Of a stretch of DNA of 64,000 bases, positions 23,641 to 35,487 are shown piece after piece (position 1 is the stretch's first letter; the number at the start of each line of letters is the position of its first letter). The position numbers were made by a program, and so were the translations under genes. The stretch spans positions 3,348,001-3,412,000 of the forward strand of contig OX291545.1 in assembly GCA_946406115.1 (NCBI GenBank), written 5' to 3'. Under the pieces are notes generated by a model that had not been told where the DNA came from, made no database searches, and was given only the letters and a program-made list of their open reading frames with translations. Source of the DNA: Apoda limacodes (lineage: Eukaryota > Arthropoda > Insecta > Lepidoptera > Limacodidae).

Positions 23641-24155
23641 AGCACTGGCTACACCTTTATGATGTCGGTGTACATCTAGCCACTGGCTACCCTTTTATGA
23701 TGTCGGTGTGCATCTAGTCACTGGCTTCACCTTTATGATGTTGGTGTACATCTAGCCACTGGCTACCCCTTTATTATGTCAGTGTACATCTAGCCACTGG
23801 CTACCCCTTTATGATGTCAGTGTGCATCTAGCCACAGGCTACCCTTTTATGATGTCGGTGTGCATCTAGTCACTGGCTATCCCTTTATGATGTCAGTGTA
23901 CATCTAGCCACTGACTACCCCTTTATGATGTCAGTTTGCATCTAGCCACTGGCTACCCCTTTATGATGTCAGTTTACAGCTAGCCACTGGTTACCCCTTT
24001 ATTATGTCAGTGTACATCTAGCCACTGGCTACCCCTTTATGATGTCAGTGTGCATCTAGCCACAGGCTACCCTTTTATAATGTCGGTGTACATCTAGCCA
24101 CTGGCTACCCCTTTATGATGTCAGTTTGCACCTAGCCACTGGCTACCCCTTTATG
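23641..24155 (-). repeat. 38-bp satellite array E (reverse)
   Basis: About 13 reverse-oriented units with higher divergence ('ttattatgtc', 'cactgactac'). The array ends abruptly at 'cccctttatg|tagaataaaacc', where ordinary intronic sequence resumes. Confidence 0.92.
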
Positions 24156-25657
24156 TAGAATAAAACCGTGAAAACATACATAAATACATGCTCTAGAAGT
24201 AAGCAGTAAGGTCGTCCACACTCGCTCCCAAATTGGTTTGTCTATAGCCTACTGCCAGTCAGAGGGAGGTGACAGCTCTAACTTAATGCGGCAAAAGAGA
24301 GTATCCCAACATCTTCTCTCTCTCTTTTTAGAAAAACCTTTATACTTTGAATATGTTTTCAAGTAATAATTTCTTTACTATGGAATGGAAGGGCTGCAAT
24401 ATTATATTTTTTGTGTAGTACATTTCGTAATGGTATATGTAGAGGTTTATTGTTAGCGATGATATTCCGGTTATTTTTTTTTTAATTTATATTTTTTTAA
24501 TTTTTAAATTTTTTAACTTTACTTAACTAATTGTAACATTTTTTTGATTAGGCGGGTACAAAGCTTATTCCAGAAATGAATTTCTCATCTTGGAATTATA
24601 TGAAAACGAAACTTACTTTGTTGTGCCCATTGACGCACGTGCGCATATGGTCTGTTTCGTGTTTATGGACATTACGTAAATACAAGCTTATGTGAGTGTT
24701 CCTCTAAGTTTATGTATATATATGTACTTATGTACACGTGCGTTATTCCAGCTTGCGCCTAATGAGATGAAACATGTTTTTATCGGTAAAAAAAACAAGT
24801 TCTCGTTATTAGAATAGCCTTTGTCGAGCTCGGAGGGTATGACGTGCGTATCTATTAAGCTATTGATTTTGGTATCTCTTATCTCCTATATCTTAGAAAA
24901 TATTATAAAATTATAGGAACTTCGACAATTACACTGCACCAAATTACTCAAAAGTTAATATTATTGCTGTTTTAATTGTTATTTTATTATATTATTTATA
25001 ATTATTTTAGCTAGAAGCTAAGCTTAGCATACACGATACACAATACACTACATAACATGATGCTACAAAGAAAAACAAACTAAAGTTGTTTGTTTCAAAA
25101 TATCAGTTAGGTAAATTAGGATTAACATAGACTAATAATCCCATAAATAGTAGAAGCACTAAGCCAAATAGTAACAAACGTACACGGACATTTCTAATGA
25201 CCGTGGCTGCATCTTGTCGACATTATCTGTTTGCGTCATCGATGGTTTACATAACTTTTGTGCTGTTTACAAAGTGTCGGCTCTGTGTAGTCTACGACTG
25301 TTGACACTGAACAAACTCCGTCTTTCGATCTGACACAGACATCGCGGTCGATATAATTATTTGTTATCTTAATTTGAACTTTGTTTACGTTAACACAGAT
25401 TACTAGAGGATTTGATCGCCTCAAAGACAATTATTGATTTTAAAATCCAGCTGGACCGATGGATAAGGAAAGAGAAATTCTAACAGAATACACAATAAAA
25501 TTCGCTTATCATCTAAAAAATAAATAAAATTATTAAATTGGTTTTGGCATATCATATCAACAAGGATTTAGATTAAATAACGTCAAAACTTAACTTTTCT
25601 CCGATAAACAAAACCTTAAAACTGGGTTTTCACAGTGAAATCAGCTGAGTGACATCT

Positions 25658-27820
25658 AATAGTCCGGTCAATTTAGACATTCGAAGCTACATAAATTCCC
25701 ACCAAGCTGAAAATCGCTAAAATTGTTATATGGTAAAAAATAAAATTTGAAATGGAAATGTATGAAAAAATTTTTATTCAAGGTCAAAGGTCAAAAAAAT
25801 GAGTTTTTCGCGATTTTCACCAAAACGGTAAGTTTTAACATAAAAATACTATCAACAAAAATTGTAGATCATAAAATTATCTACAAAAAATGTATCAATA
25901 CTTTTTTTCTACGAGCTACCGTTCTTGAGCTATAACGATTCAAAAAGTTGTAATCGTTATAATATGCACACGTTTCCACGGCACATATGAGGTAGTGTAC
26001 TTAGCGCGTTTTTTTTAACGTGGTTTAAATTAAGGGACTGAGTTTCATTTACCTGATATTCTTATAGTTATAACTTATGTACATTTTATATTATAAGTGT
26101 AAGTTACAATGACCGATAGAAAAATCTTTAACACATATTACAACTTGCCGCAAGGTACTTGGCCACAAGCATGGCACAGATGGTGATGCTTTTCTTCAAA
26201 AAAGGTGGCAATACGCTCCTTAAGAATTACAGACCCATTACGCTTCTGAGCCATGTTTGTAAGCTGTTTTCAAGAGTAATTACGAACCGTCTCGCTCGCA
26301 AGTTCAACGACTTCCAGCCTCCCGAACAAGCCGGTTTCCTAAGAGGCTATAGTACCGTAGACCACATAAATACGCTGCGGCAGATTATACAGAAGTCAGA
26401 AGAGTATAATCGGCCCCTTTGCTTGGCGTTTGTGGACTATGAGAAGGCCTTCGATTCGGTGGAAACATGGGCAGTGCTACGGCTCTACAGAGATGACGTA
26501 TTGATCATCGGTATATAGAGGTGCTAAAATGCTTGTACGATAACGCCACCATGTCAGTCCGTCTCCAGGATCAGAAGTCGAAACCGATCCAACTGTAGAG
26601 AGGTGTGAGACAGGGCCATATCTCCGAAACTGTTCACAAATGCGTTGGAAGATGTCTTTAAGCTTCTGGACTGGGACGGTTTTGACATCAATGTTAATGG
26701 CGGGTAAATTACCCACCTTCGGTTTGCCGACGAAATTGTGGTCATGGCAGAATCGATGGAGGACCTTACCATAATGCTCGAAAGTCTCAGTAGAGCTTCC
26801 CAACAAGACAAAAATCATGTCGAATGGCCATGTAGCACCCAATCCAATAACTGTTGGAAACTCTACACTTGAAGTTGTTGACAAAAACGTATAATTGGGA
26901 CAAACTGTTCGATTAGGTAGGTCCAATTTCGAGAAAAGGGTTAATCGCCGAATCCAACTCGGTTGGGCAGTGTTCGGAAAACTGCGAACCATTTTCTCGT
27001 CCTTAATACCCCAGTGCTTGAAGGCAGAAGTCTTCAACCAGTATGTGTTGCCAGTGATGACTTACGGCACTGAGACGTGGCCGCTAACTATGGGCCTTAT
27101 ACGAAAGCCCTAGATCGCTCGACGGGCGATGGAAAGAGCTATGCTCGGAGTTTTTGTACGTGATCGAATCAGGAATGAGGAAATCCGTAGGAGAACTAAA
27201 GTCGCCGACATAGCGCACCGAATCGCAAAGCTGAAGTGGCAATGGGCAAGGCACAAAGCTCGAAGAAGCGATGGCCGATGGGGGAAGAAGGTTCTCGAGT
27301 GGCGACCACGAACCGGAAAGCGCAGCGTGGTACGACCCCACGCTAGATGGACAGATGACCTCGTAAAGGTAGCGGGGAGCCGTTGGTTACAGGCGGCACA
27401 GAGTCGCACGCTGTGGGGAAAGTTAGGTGAGGCAGTCCAGCAGTGGATGTCAATGGGCTGATATGATGATGATGATGATATTACAACTATAGATATGTAT
27501 ATACGTGGCTTACTCATGCATATTATGACGATTACAACTTTAACAACTTTTTGAATCGTTAACCGTTTTTGAGTTACAAAAAAGGTGGCTCGTAGTCTCA
27601 AGTATTTTTATGACAAAACTTACCGTTTTGGTGAAAATCGCGAATAACTCATTTTTTTGACCTTTGACCTTAAATAAAAAAAATTCCATATAGGAGAAAA
27701 GATGGGGAACTTTCAAATTTTATTTTTTATCATATTTTAAACAATCTTACTGATTTTCAGCTTGGTGGGAATTTAGGTAGCTTTACTCTTATTTTTTTGT
27801 CTAATTTGACCGGACAATAA
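25658..27820. mobile_element. Long-inverted-repeat element interrupted by an RTE LINE
   Basis: The left arm (about 25658-25975) and right arm (about 27515-27820) are imperfect reverse complements. 'gtccggtcaatttagac', 'attcccaccaagctgaaaat', 'caaggtcaaaggtcaaaaaaatgag' (shortened on the right), 'ttttcaccaaaacggtaagttt' and 'gttgtaatcgttataatatgca' all have partners in mirror order. That makes arms of about 300 bp, as in a foldback or long-TIR DNA transposon. Between them sits an RTE retrotransposon (26145-27480), so the element was probably a landing site. No transposase belonging to the arms is visible. Confidence 0.7.
26145..27480 (+). pseudogene. RTE-clade LINE reverse transcriptase, decayed
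   Basis: This relic encodes the RT and C-terminal region of a non-LTR retrotransposon. 26159-26518 reads FFKKGG...KNYRPITLLSHVCKLFSRVI, PPEQAGF and LAFVDYEKAFDS, the last being the conserved RT motif with its catalytic Asp. After frameshifts and a stop, later frames give VRLQDQKSKPIQL, 'FADE'-type remains of the catalytic box near 26727, and MTYGTETW. 27129-27461 reads MERAMLGVFVRDRIRNEEIR through KWQWARHKARRSDGRWG to a stop. A (GAT)n tail at 27463-27480 is typical of RTE 3' ends. The 5' endonuclease is missing, so this is a 5'-truncated dead copy. Confidence 0.85.
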
Positions 27821-28694
27821 GTCCCCAGAGAAGAATATGGTTTCACATCAGTGAAGTTGTTTAAGTAATAACTTTTTAGTAATCCTGTTTATCAAGCAGA
27901 ACGCCATCTCACCGCAATCGAAGCGAGGTTTGTGCTATGAGTGAGTATAAGGTACAGTTGACAACTTATACTTATGTATATTCTTTTTTTATAAATACAT
28001 TATAGATAGAATCCAAACAGATTCAAGAGAAATACAAATTTTAATTGCAATAATGTTTGTCTTGTGTGATATCGAACCTGGAAAGTGCCCTCTGTAAAGC
28101 AGGCTCGGTACTGCCAATTTTACTTCTTTTCTTTCTTTATTCAAACAAATTATAGATCCACTAGCTATGATCTTAAGTTTATATTTTATTTACTTATTTA
28201 TGGTGAAAAATTTAAATACAGTTTTCGCCATCACAAAAACCATAATTTTTTTAAGTTTAAATTTGAATACATAGAGTTGGTACAAAAAATATAAAAATAT
28301 ATGTTTTCCTATTTCTTTCATAATTATCTAGTAAAGTTTTACTTTATTTCGTTTAATCGATATTTTTACTCCAAATTTGGTTTAACTTTGATAATCAGCT
28401 CATTTCTGACTTACTTATAATGGTTTGTCTAGAATCGACAAAGAGCATAATTTTATACAACGGTTAATTCAATACAACAAACAAACAAACAACGGCAATA
28501 ACCTTTCATACTGTGACTTGACAAAACAATTGAAATACCACCGTGTTAGTTTTTTTTAACCCAAGTTAGTTAGTCCAAGTTCAAACAAATTGCTCACAGT
28601 TAAATTTTACCGTTTTTCCATAAAAGTTTAGATTTACGTATACATTACATATTTTCATTTGAATATATTTTCTTTATATATTTGATGTAAATAG

Positions 28695-29070
28695 GCAAAT
28701 AAGCTTACAGTCCGCCTAATGGTAAGCGGTCACATTAGCCTATGGACGCTTGCATCGTTCACGCGTTGTCGACCTTTCATAAATCTTGAAGAACCCCCAT
28801 ACTGTAGTATGGAGAAAATACATACTGTACATAGAGAAAACCTTGGCAGGGAGTTCACTCCACAACCCAAGCTTTCGCGGGAGGAAGTTCCTCTGGAATT
28901 GCACTGTACGCGACCATTTCGGTTCTAAAGTGTGAGAATGAATCGAGGACGATGGCGAGCGGTGCGATGGTAAAAAGTAGCCATAGGCATAATTTCGAAC
29001 AATTCCTCAGAACACATCCCATTGTACAAGCGGTAGAACACACACAGGGAGGTAAAGTCTCTCCTCAGAC
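28695..29070 (+). mobile_element. Dispersed retroelement fragment ('tagcctatggacgcttg' family)
   Basis: It starts 'aataagcttacagtccgcct' and carries 'tagcctatggacgcttgca', 'gagaaaaccttggcagggag' and 'cggttctaaagtgtgagaatga'. It is colinear with 48850-49100 and with 7963-8110. Small ORFs inside are not genes. Confidence 0.65.
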
Positions 29071-30240
29071 TTAAGGACTCGATAAAGCTAGTTTATTTAG
29101 TAAAACGATCCACAATGAAGCTAAAAATATATGGGAAAATTTAAGAAATAATTTCATATGAAGATTTAAATAATTTCGTAGCTCGCTACGCAATGACTAC
29201 GCAGGGTAGCGTAGCATTTCCTACGTAAGAATAATTTAATCAAAAAGTATTTCTAAAAATGTTTGCATTAGGAACTATTGTTATAAATCTGGAAAAGTGT
29301 GTGTCCTTCGGATAGAGTTCAGTAGTTTTGAACAGAAGTTAATAATTTGATAAAGACCAGATTCTAACACATAAATATTTTTTTTTGTAATACGTTCGAC
29401 GCAACACTTAAATCTAGTGCTTATGATAAAAGAAATTTATTTAAGGGGACGATAGATGCCAGTGAACTTGCTCAAGTATAAAGCTAAAACTATTTTAAGC
29501 GTACTCACATTAAGTTAAACTTTGCATATCACGTTTTTTGTTATTAACGCACAGCGCCACACGTGTATGGCTGCTTTTTTTTATATTTTTAATTTATTAA
29601 AATTAACTAAGCTACTTAAATAAATGTCATTGATTGAATATAATTAATTAAATTTTAATTCATTTTACACTTAATGTAGTTAAGTAAAGTAAAAAACTTA
29701 CAAATCTATTTGATACGTTTCATACCAGAAAGGTTATATTAACATTTCAATATTTATTTTACTATATATCTGTACATTACAGAATGACTTAATATGATAA
29801 ACCGTTCAGTTAGGTGGATGCAGCTATGAGAAAGCGGTAAACCAACTAATTCGTTCGGAAATCAACCCCATTCCATATATGTGTATCCAAAATATGTCAG
29901 TGCTTTTACTTGTGTGGGGTGTCCTTAGATATGTTTTTAAAAATTTGTTCAGAGATTTGGGTGACTTCACTATTCTTATTTTTGCCTCAGATGCATACTT
30001 TGCGAGTTGTTAGCTTTCAAAGTAGTCGTGTGCTCTCTCCTCTCTAGCTTTTTAATCATGTTCGCAATTTTTTTATAGGTAGGCGATAATTTTAATTCTA
30101 CGGATCTCGAACTTGATGCGGGCAACACGTACTTGTTTTTATAATCATGATAACAAATTCTAATTTTAAATCCAAACAAATGACGTGCCAAAGAAAAATT
30201 AATCGCGTCTAAGTCGAGGCTTTAGCCAAGGCCGTAAAGT

Positions 30241-30440
30241 ATGCAGAGGGAGTATCGAGCGGTGACGTCACCCGCCCGCCAGCCTGCCGCCCGCCGCCCA
30301 AATCTTCGCGCCTCGCCAAAGCTCTCAGCGGCCGCGGCAGTCGGACTTTTCGCTTACGAACGATAATATATTACTACAGACTTTTTTTAGTAAGTGAAGT
30401 TGTTCCGGTATTATTCAAAGGTTGTGTCTAAGGTGAATTT
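30241..30440 (+). promoter_or_regulatory. GC-rich island with consensus CRE, orphan promoter candidate
   Basis: 30255-30345 is strongly GC-rich ('cccgcccgccagcctgccgc') and contains a perfect CRE, TGACGTCA, at 30263-30270. Apart from the two recognised first exons, this is the clearest CpG-rich stretch in the 41-kb intron. A potential donor (aag|gtgaat) lies at 30432, so a non-coding first exon is possible. A 67-codon ORF from the ATG at 30489, with one strongly hydrophobic segment, follows; I do not recognise it. Candidate for a third promoter of Ca-beta or for a separate transcript; unproven. Confidence 0.35.
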
Positions 30441-30840
30441 TTGTTGAATAAAAACCTAAAAAATATTTCCCTGTTTTTTGCAATAATCATGGCTTTATTG
30501 TTAAGTATTGAGAAAATAGTAATGTTATCTGTATTTTTTTTACTGTGTTGTTTGCCATCGTTTATTAGTTCTTACGTTATTTATTTTACATTTACCAAAT
30601 ATTTTAAAGCAAAATACTCAAAAAAAAATTCTAGTAAACTGATTTCATCGATAAACACTAAAGAGGATACCAAGTTCTTGATATTTTAACTAAATAATAT
30701 AGATAATATAGATAAATAATAACTCGTTGCCACAATATAAATAAGTTTTTTTTTTAATTTTGCCAATACATCAGTTAAAAATATACCTATCAATAATTAA
30801 TGCGTAACGTCAACATAATTCACAACATTTGTATAAACTG

Positions 30841-30942
30841 AGTCACCGATCGCAATACACTAACTGTTTCACTGATCGCAATACACTAACTGCTTCACTG
30901 ATCGCAATACACTAACTGTTTCACTGATCGCAATACACTAAC
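30841..30942. repeat. 26-bp minisatellite, 4 units
   Basis: Four near-identical units of 'cactgatcgcaatacactaa' plus 'ctgttt' in tandem, with single-base changes. Confidence 0.92.
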
Positions 30943-32164
30943 TGAGCACTTTATTACAACTTTTGACTTTGATTTAATTAAAAAAGAAAGCAATTACAAT
31001 AATTTAACAAGCCTGGCGAAAGGAAAATTGACTTTGCCATTCAGTAGATACCTCTTTGCTACGAAATAGTGAGTTAACGACACGTACTTAAACGTTTTTC
31101 TTATCAATTTGAAGCATATTAATCTATTGATAGATACGAACAAACAGACAGCCTAATTTTTAGTGGTCTCGATTTAAGATTGCTGCAAACTACAATAAGT
31201 GACGCTTGCCCTTAAGCTTTCTATCTTACGTGTGTTGCCAGTGGGTTCCTGCTTACCTGCTTACCTACCTCTGTAGTGCACTTTATATCTGCATGCTGAT
31301 ACAGCTTAAACACATTAATTTTTATTATTTTTATTAAACTTAATATTACAATTAACTTCCTATATTTCTACACCACTGTCGGCATGTCTGTCTGACCGCT
31401 CGTGTCTGTGTTCCTTCCTGCAAGCAGTCGGCTCGACTCCCGCACCAACCAATGAAAAACTACAAGCCCTTGGTAAGAGTTATTTATTATTAATTTCTTT
31501 TCTATTTAATGATTTTCTTCTGATGTATGCATTTTATTATCCCTTGATTTCATTCGTTGTTTAGATTTTATACTTTTTGATATTAAAAAACTGAATAAGA
31601 TCGAAATCAAATACGAAAAAAATATTTTAAAGGGCATGTATGTTCTAAATATAGCTACTTTACCAAGAGATGAACTTTTTCGTAGGGGAGACCTAGGAAA
31701 GTTTAAGTATTCTGACATTACTGCTTCATTAAATGAGCTAGATTTACGAAGAATGTGTTAACAGAAAGCCAATTCCATCCTTTAATAATTATAAATCTCA
31801 ATAAAATAAGTAAGTAATTGGCAGTTAGAACTATTTCAAAATATGGTTTTTCAACTCAATCTGTTTCAACCCTCCTACTACTGGGATAAGTTAAAGGTAA
31901 ATTGACACAGGTACCTGAATTGTTGTTGTCACATAGAAAGAGATTGAGCTTTTAAGAACAAAACGCAATGAAGAGATGAAACATGTTTTGATATCGGAAT
32001 AAATGTTTTGAGATCGATCAATAGTAAAATCTTCACATTTATACTTGTGTTATTTATTTATTTTTAGTAAGACATGTCATTAGTTAGTTTATCCTTAGTC
32101 ATAAAATAACTGTTAGCCTTTAAAGGCAGTATAATTATCCAATTAAATAATTAATCTAACACAA

Positions 32165-32650
32165 TCAGGGAAATTCGTTGAGATCAAGAAAAAAAACTTT
32201 AGTAACTTTAAATAGTTTTCTTTTCATGAGATTACGAGAAAGGGATATATGTAAATAGTTTAATTCTAACTTGGTATACTTACACATAAGTCTTTTAAAT
32301 CCTAATAAAATTACTAGTTTAAAAGAATACAATTCGGAGCGCCTTTCAGCGTGCTTCATACAAACGTATTTTTCACTTATTTTTGACAATTGCAGATAAA
32401 ACACCACGAAATCAGTAAATGTCAAAAACAAATGAGAAATTTGTTTGTATGAAGCCCGCGGGGAGGCGCCGCGAATCGTATCCTAAGCCTATTAAAATTA
32501 TCCACACTCGATTATTGACACATCAACAAAATAAAGAACTTCTTAGAGATCAACGAAAAAAACCTTATTATGAGATTGGAAGAATACATAAAAATTTACT
32601 TTTAAGGTCCTATACCCACTTTAATAGAATTCTGTATCAAAAGAACTAAC
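32165..32650. repeat. Inverted-repeat element centred near 32405
   Basis: 'cttcatacaaacgtattttt' at 32357 is mirrored by 'gaaatttgtttgtatgaag' ending at 32456, with 'gcgcctttcagcgtg' against 'cgcggggaggcgcc' extending the arms. Open frames read outward from both arms with related peptides (EKYVCMKHAERRSE and EKFVCMKPAGRRRE), as expected from an inverted duplication of one sequence. I cannot name the element. Similar sequence ('tttcggctttcatagaaata' at 32750) recurs inverted at about 37850-37900. Confidence 0.5.
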
Positions 32651-33389
32651 TCTTCAACATGCACGGCGGCGCATCTACAAGCCGCTCCATGTCGCGTCGC
32701 GTCTCACTGCTCGTAGTGACACAATACGGGCGGCACGCAGTGGGCTGGTTTTCGGCTTTCATAGAAATATAATCTATAATATTAAAGTAACGACTTTAAT
32801 GCTTTAATAAGCTTCAGGAGACTATTTCCATATCCAAAAATATCAAAGCTAAGGAATACTACCACAAACGACGCTCTCAGTTTTTTTTTTGTAAATTTTT
32901 TTAAGGAGCTGGTAATATAAATCTCTGCTGTCGCACAATTGGCCGTTATTCTTTTGCACAGGGTTGATATGTGAATTATTTAAATGTTTTTTTTAAATGC
33001 CTGAATATTATAAATTTTCAAAAAATATTTTGAGTCATATTTATGGCGTAATTTGGACTTCAGATAAATAAGTACCACCTAAACAATGAAAACCAAACTA
33101 TTTATTTAACTAATCGTGTCATATAATTGTTTCGTCTATTAAAAGTGAAGAAATGATTTCTGAAGCTAACGTATGTAACAACTTTTATTATTTAATTATT
33201 ATTAAATTGATTTATATATACAGTTCCTAAAACAAAAATAGCAAATAAAAAGGCAATGTAATAATATACAATTAAGATCTATCAAAATTAGATGAGAAAG
33301 TAAATTAATAAAAGTAAACTTAATAACGAAAAACGTTTCTATTCTACGTCACCATTATCTTAGTCGAACTCAAATTCAGAATCCGACTC

Positions 33390-34060
33390 AGAGTCAGTAT
33401 CTAAAATGAGAGAGAGAGATATCTCTTAACTCGAATTCAGGTGCTTGAAGTTTTAAGAGGCTAAAGGTTTCATCAAAAAAAGTTTTCTTTTGACTTACGA
33501 CCAAAGTAGGTCTTGTCGATGATATCAGTGTATCTGGTAAAATAAGAAGAAAGTTGGAAATGTCTTCATTACACGTCACTCTGCTTTTTTTCCGGGAGTT
33601 GTGTTCCCAAAACCTTCGGAAAACCTGATTTCGGGCTTCCAATGCCTCTCAGAAAGATTCGAAATTGGCACAATTGAGTGAAAGGCCATGAATCAGAACT
33701 TTGTGCACTGTTGCCGACATATAGTACCAGTCATATAATGCCACATACTTTTCAGCAGTCTTATATGCATTATCTCTAAATTGTTCAATGTGTACATGCT
33801 CGCCAAATGTAATAGTTTGTAAAATGACAGCAAATCTACAGATTAGTTCTGCATCCAGTCCTGTGATGGCAGCAGTTTTCTCTGGGTTTTCAAATAATCT
33901 TCTTGCTGTGTTGACATCATTTGAAGTACCATGACCTTGCTTTACTACATCAATAATTAGGCCAAGTTCGGTTTAGAAGCGAACTTGAATATATTTTTTT
34001 ATTGCGTCTTTTGATCAGCTTTTCCTTTAATCCATTTCTTGATATCTAATCAATATGATA
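33390..34060 (-). pseudogene. Transib/RAG1-like transposase C-terminal relic
   Basis: On the minus strand a nearly continuous frame runs from about 34000 to 33394. It includes LGLIIDVVKQGHGTSNDVNT, then ARRLFENPE, ITGLDAELICRF, WYYMSATVHKVLIHG, an internal stop at about 33656-33658, then EALEARNQVFRRFWEHNSRK. The order NT-AR, Y-HK-L-HG and E-x-x-N-x-x-F-R-R matches the C-terminal catalytic core of Transib transposases and vertebrate RAG1, where the last catalytic Glu lies in an ESGNK-type motif. Here EARNQ keeps that Glu. The N-terminal two thirds, with both catalytic Asp residues, is absent. It is antisense to Ca-beta and dead. I found no termini. Family assignment is by recalled motif similarity. 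Confidence 0.6.
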
Positions 34061-34371
34061 TACGTAAAAGACATTCCATTATATTTAAACGTGTGTTAGA
34101 TTATTGTGCTTTGTGTGATTAATTTTAATAAAAATCAATGAATTAAAAGTTGATCAATTGATATAATACCTACATGAATAATGATTGCTTATTTTCATTT
34201 ATTAATTGAATGATGTGTAAAATCATATTGTATGTAGTTTTACACAATGTATTATAATAGGTAATAATATATGTAGTCTAAATGTGTATTTCAAAGATCA
34301 AAAATAGTTCTGTTATAATGTTAATATAAATGGCGTGATTCTGGTGTGCTACCTGACCGCCCCACCCGATC

Positions 34372-35463
34372 ATGTTGTTTGTCACTACAAATAAAAGGGT
34401 TGGCTCGAGAGAGCAAGGGGATCGTAGTTTTCGCTATCGCGTAGAACGAAGTCATTCGTCTCCCCACCCCATAGGTGCAGGTGTCCCCCAGGGCTCCGTG
34501 CTTTCCCCTTTACTCTACTCCCTATTCACAAACGATATACCTCGTCCCTCGAACGTTAATGTGGCGCTCTTCGCGGACGATACGGCGCTCTACTGTTCTC
34601 ACCGACACGTCCGTCGTATAAGCTTGGCCGTCCAGTCTGCCGCCAACGCCTTAGGCGATTGGTTTCGGAAGTGGAGAATCGAGGTTAACCCCGAGAAAAG
34701 TGCAGCAGTGCACTTCGCCCGGGGCCGAAAATCGGTAAAGGTCACAAGGCAACTCACCCCAGTCCACCTATATGGCCAACCCATTCCGTGGGTTAAAAAG
34801 GTCAAATATTTAGGGGTCACTTTAGACTCTCGTCTTAATTTCAGAGCCCACATTAAAAGAGTAAGAGATCGAGCAGCATTCGTTCTCGGTCGTCTTAAGC
34901 CAATGTTAAACAAGTACAGTAAAATGTCTCTTAGAAATAAGGTGACGCTTTACAAAACTTGTATTCGGCCCATACTCACATATGCGAGCGTAGCGTTTGG
35001 TCACACCAACACTACTTCCTTGCAAGTCATACAAAATCGCTTTATGCGAGGCGCAGTCGGCGCCCCGTACTATATGCGTAACATCGATCTCCATAGTGAT
35101 TTCGAGCTTCCGACCATAAAAGCCTTCATCAAAGATGCGTCTAAACGCTACTTTGAGTCGGCAGCCCTCCACCCCAATCCCCTAATTAGGCAATCTGCCA
35201 ACTATGCCCCCATTAGAGGGGCCTTAGGACCGTTTAGATATCCGAGGCACGTCATAATTGACTCTGAAGATGATATAACCAGCAGGCTCAAAGCTCAAGC
35301 GCCTTCAGCGCCCGCGTCCGCGAACACAGATCATAGAAATATATACAGAATACGTCGCCGCCGGCGGCGACGGAACATTAGACAGTTTAGTTTTAACACA
35401 CACACACACACTCGAGCGCGCGGGTATACTAGGTTCACTAATATACCCGGGCGCTTCGACTAG
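34372..35463 (+). pseudogene. Jockey-type LINE, 5'-truncated reverse transcriptase
   Basis: A 363-codon open frame encodes the second half of a non-LTR retrotransposon RT. It contains GAGVPQGSVLSPLLYSLFTN (RT domain 4), the catalytic box FADDTALY (two metal-binding Asp), then VKKVKYLGVTLDSRL and the thumb/C-terminal region to a stop at 35461-35463. The GVPQGSVLSP and FADDTA spelling is typical of the Jockey group. The first part of the RT and all upstream domains are missing, as expected from incomplete reverse transcription. The first ~20 codons do not resemble RT and are probably host sequence. A short (CA)n tract lies near the 3' end. The remaining frame is intact, suggesting relatively recent insertion, but it cannot be functional alone. 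Confidence 0.8.
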
Positions 35464-35487
35464 TTAGATTTAAATAATAATAGGCGA

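Noticed and set aside
18741..24155. CRISPR-like repeat array
   Set aside because: The 38-bp units are contiguous with no unique spacers, and the host is clearly a eukaryote.
26477..27601. Long minus-strand ORFs (up to 186 codons)
   Set aside because: They are antisense to the RTE reverse transcriptase and its GC-richer coding sequence, with no independent resemblance.
30489..30689. Small membrane-protein gene after the GC island
   Set aside because: It has one strongly hydrophobic stretch but AT-driven composition and no recognised family. Kept only as a remark.
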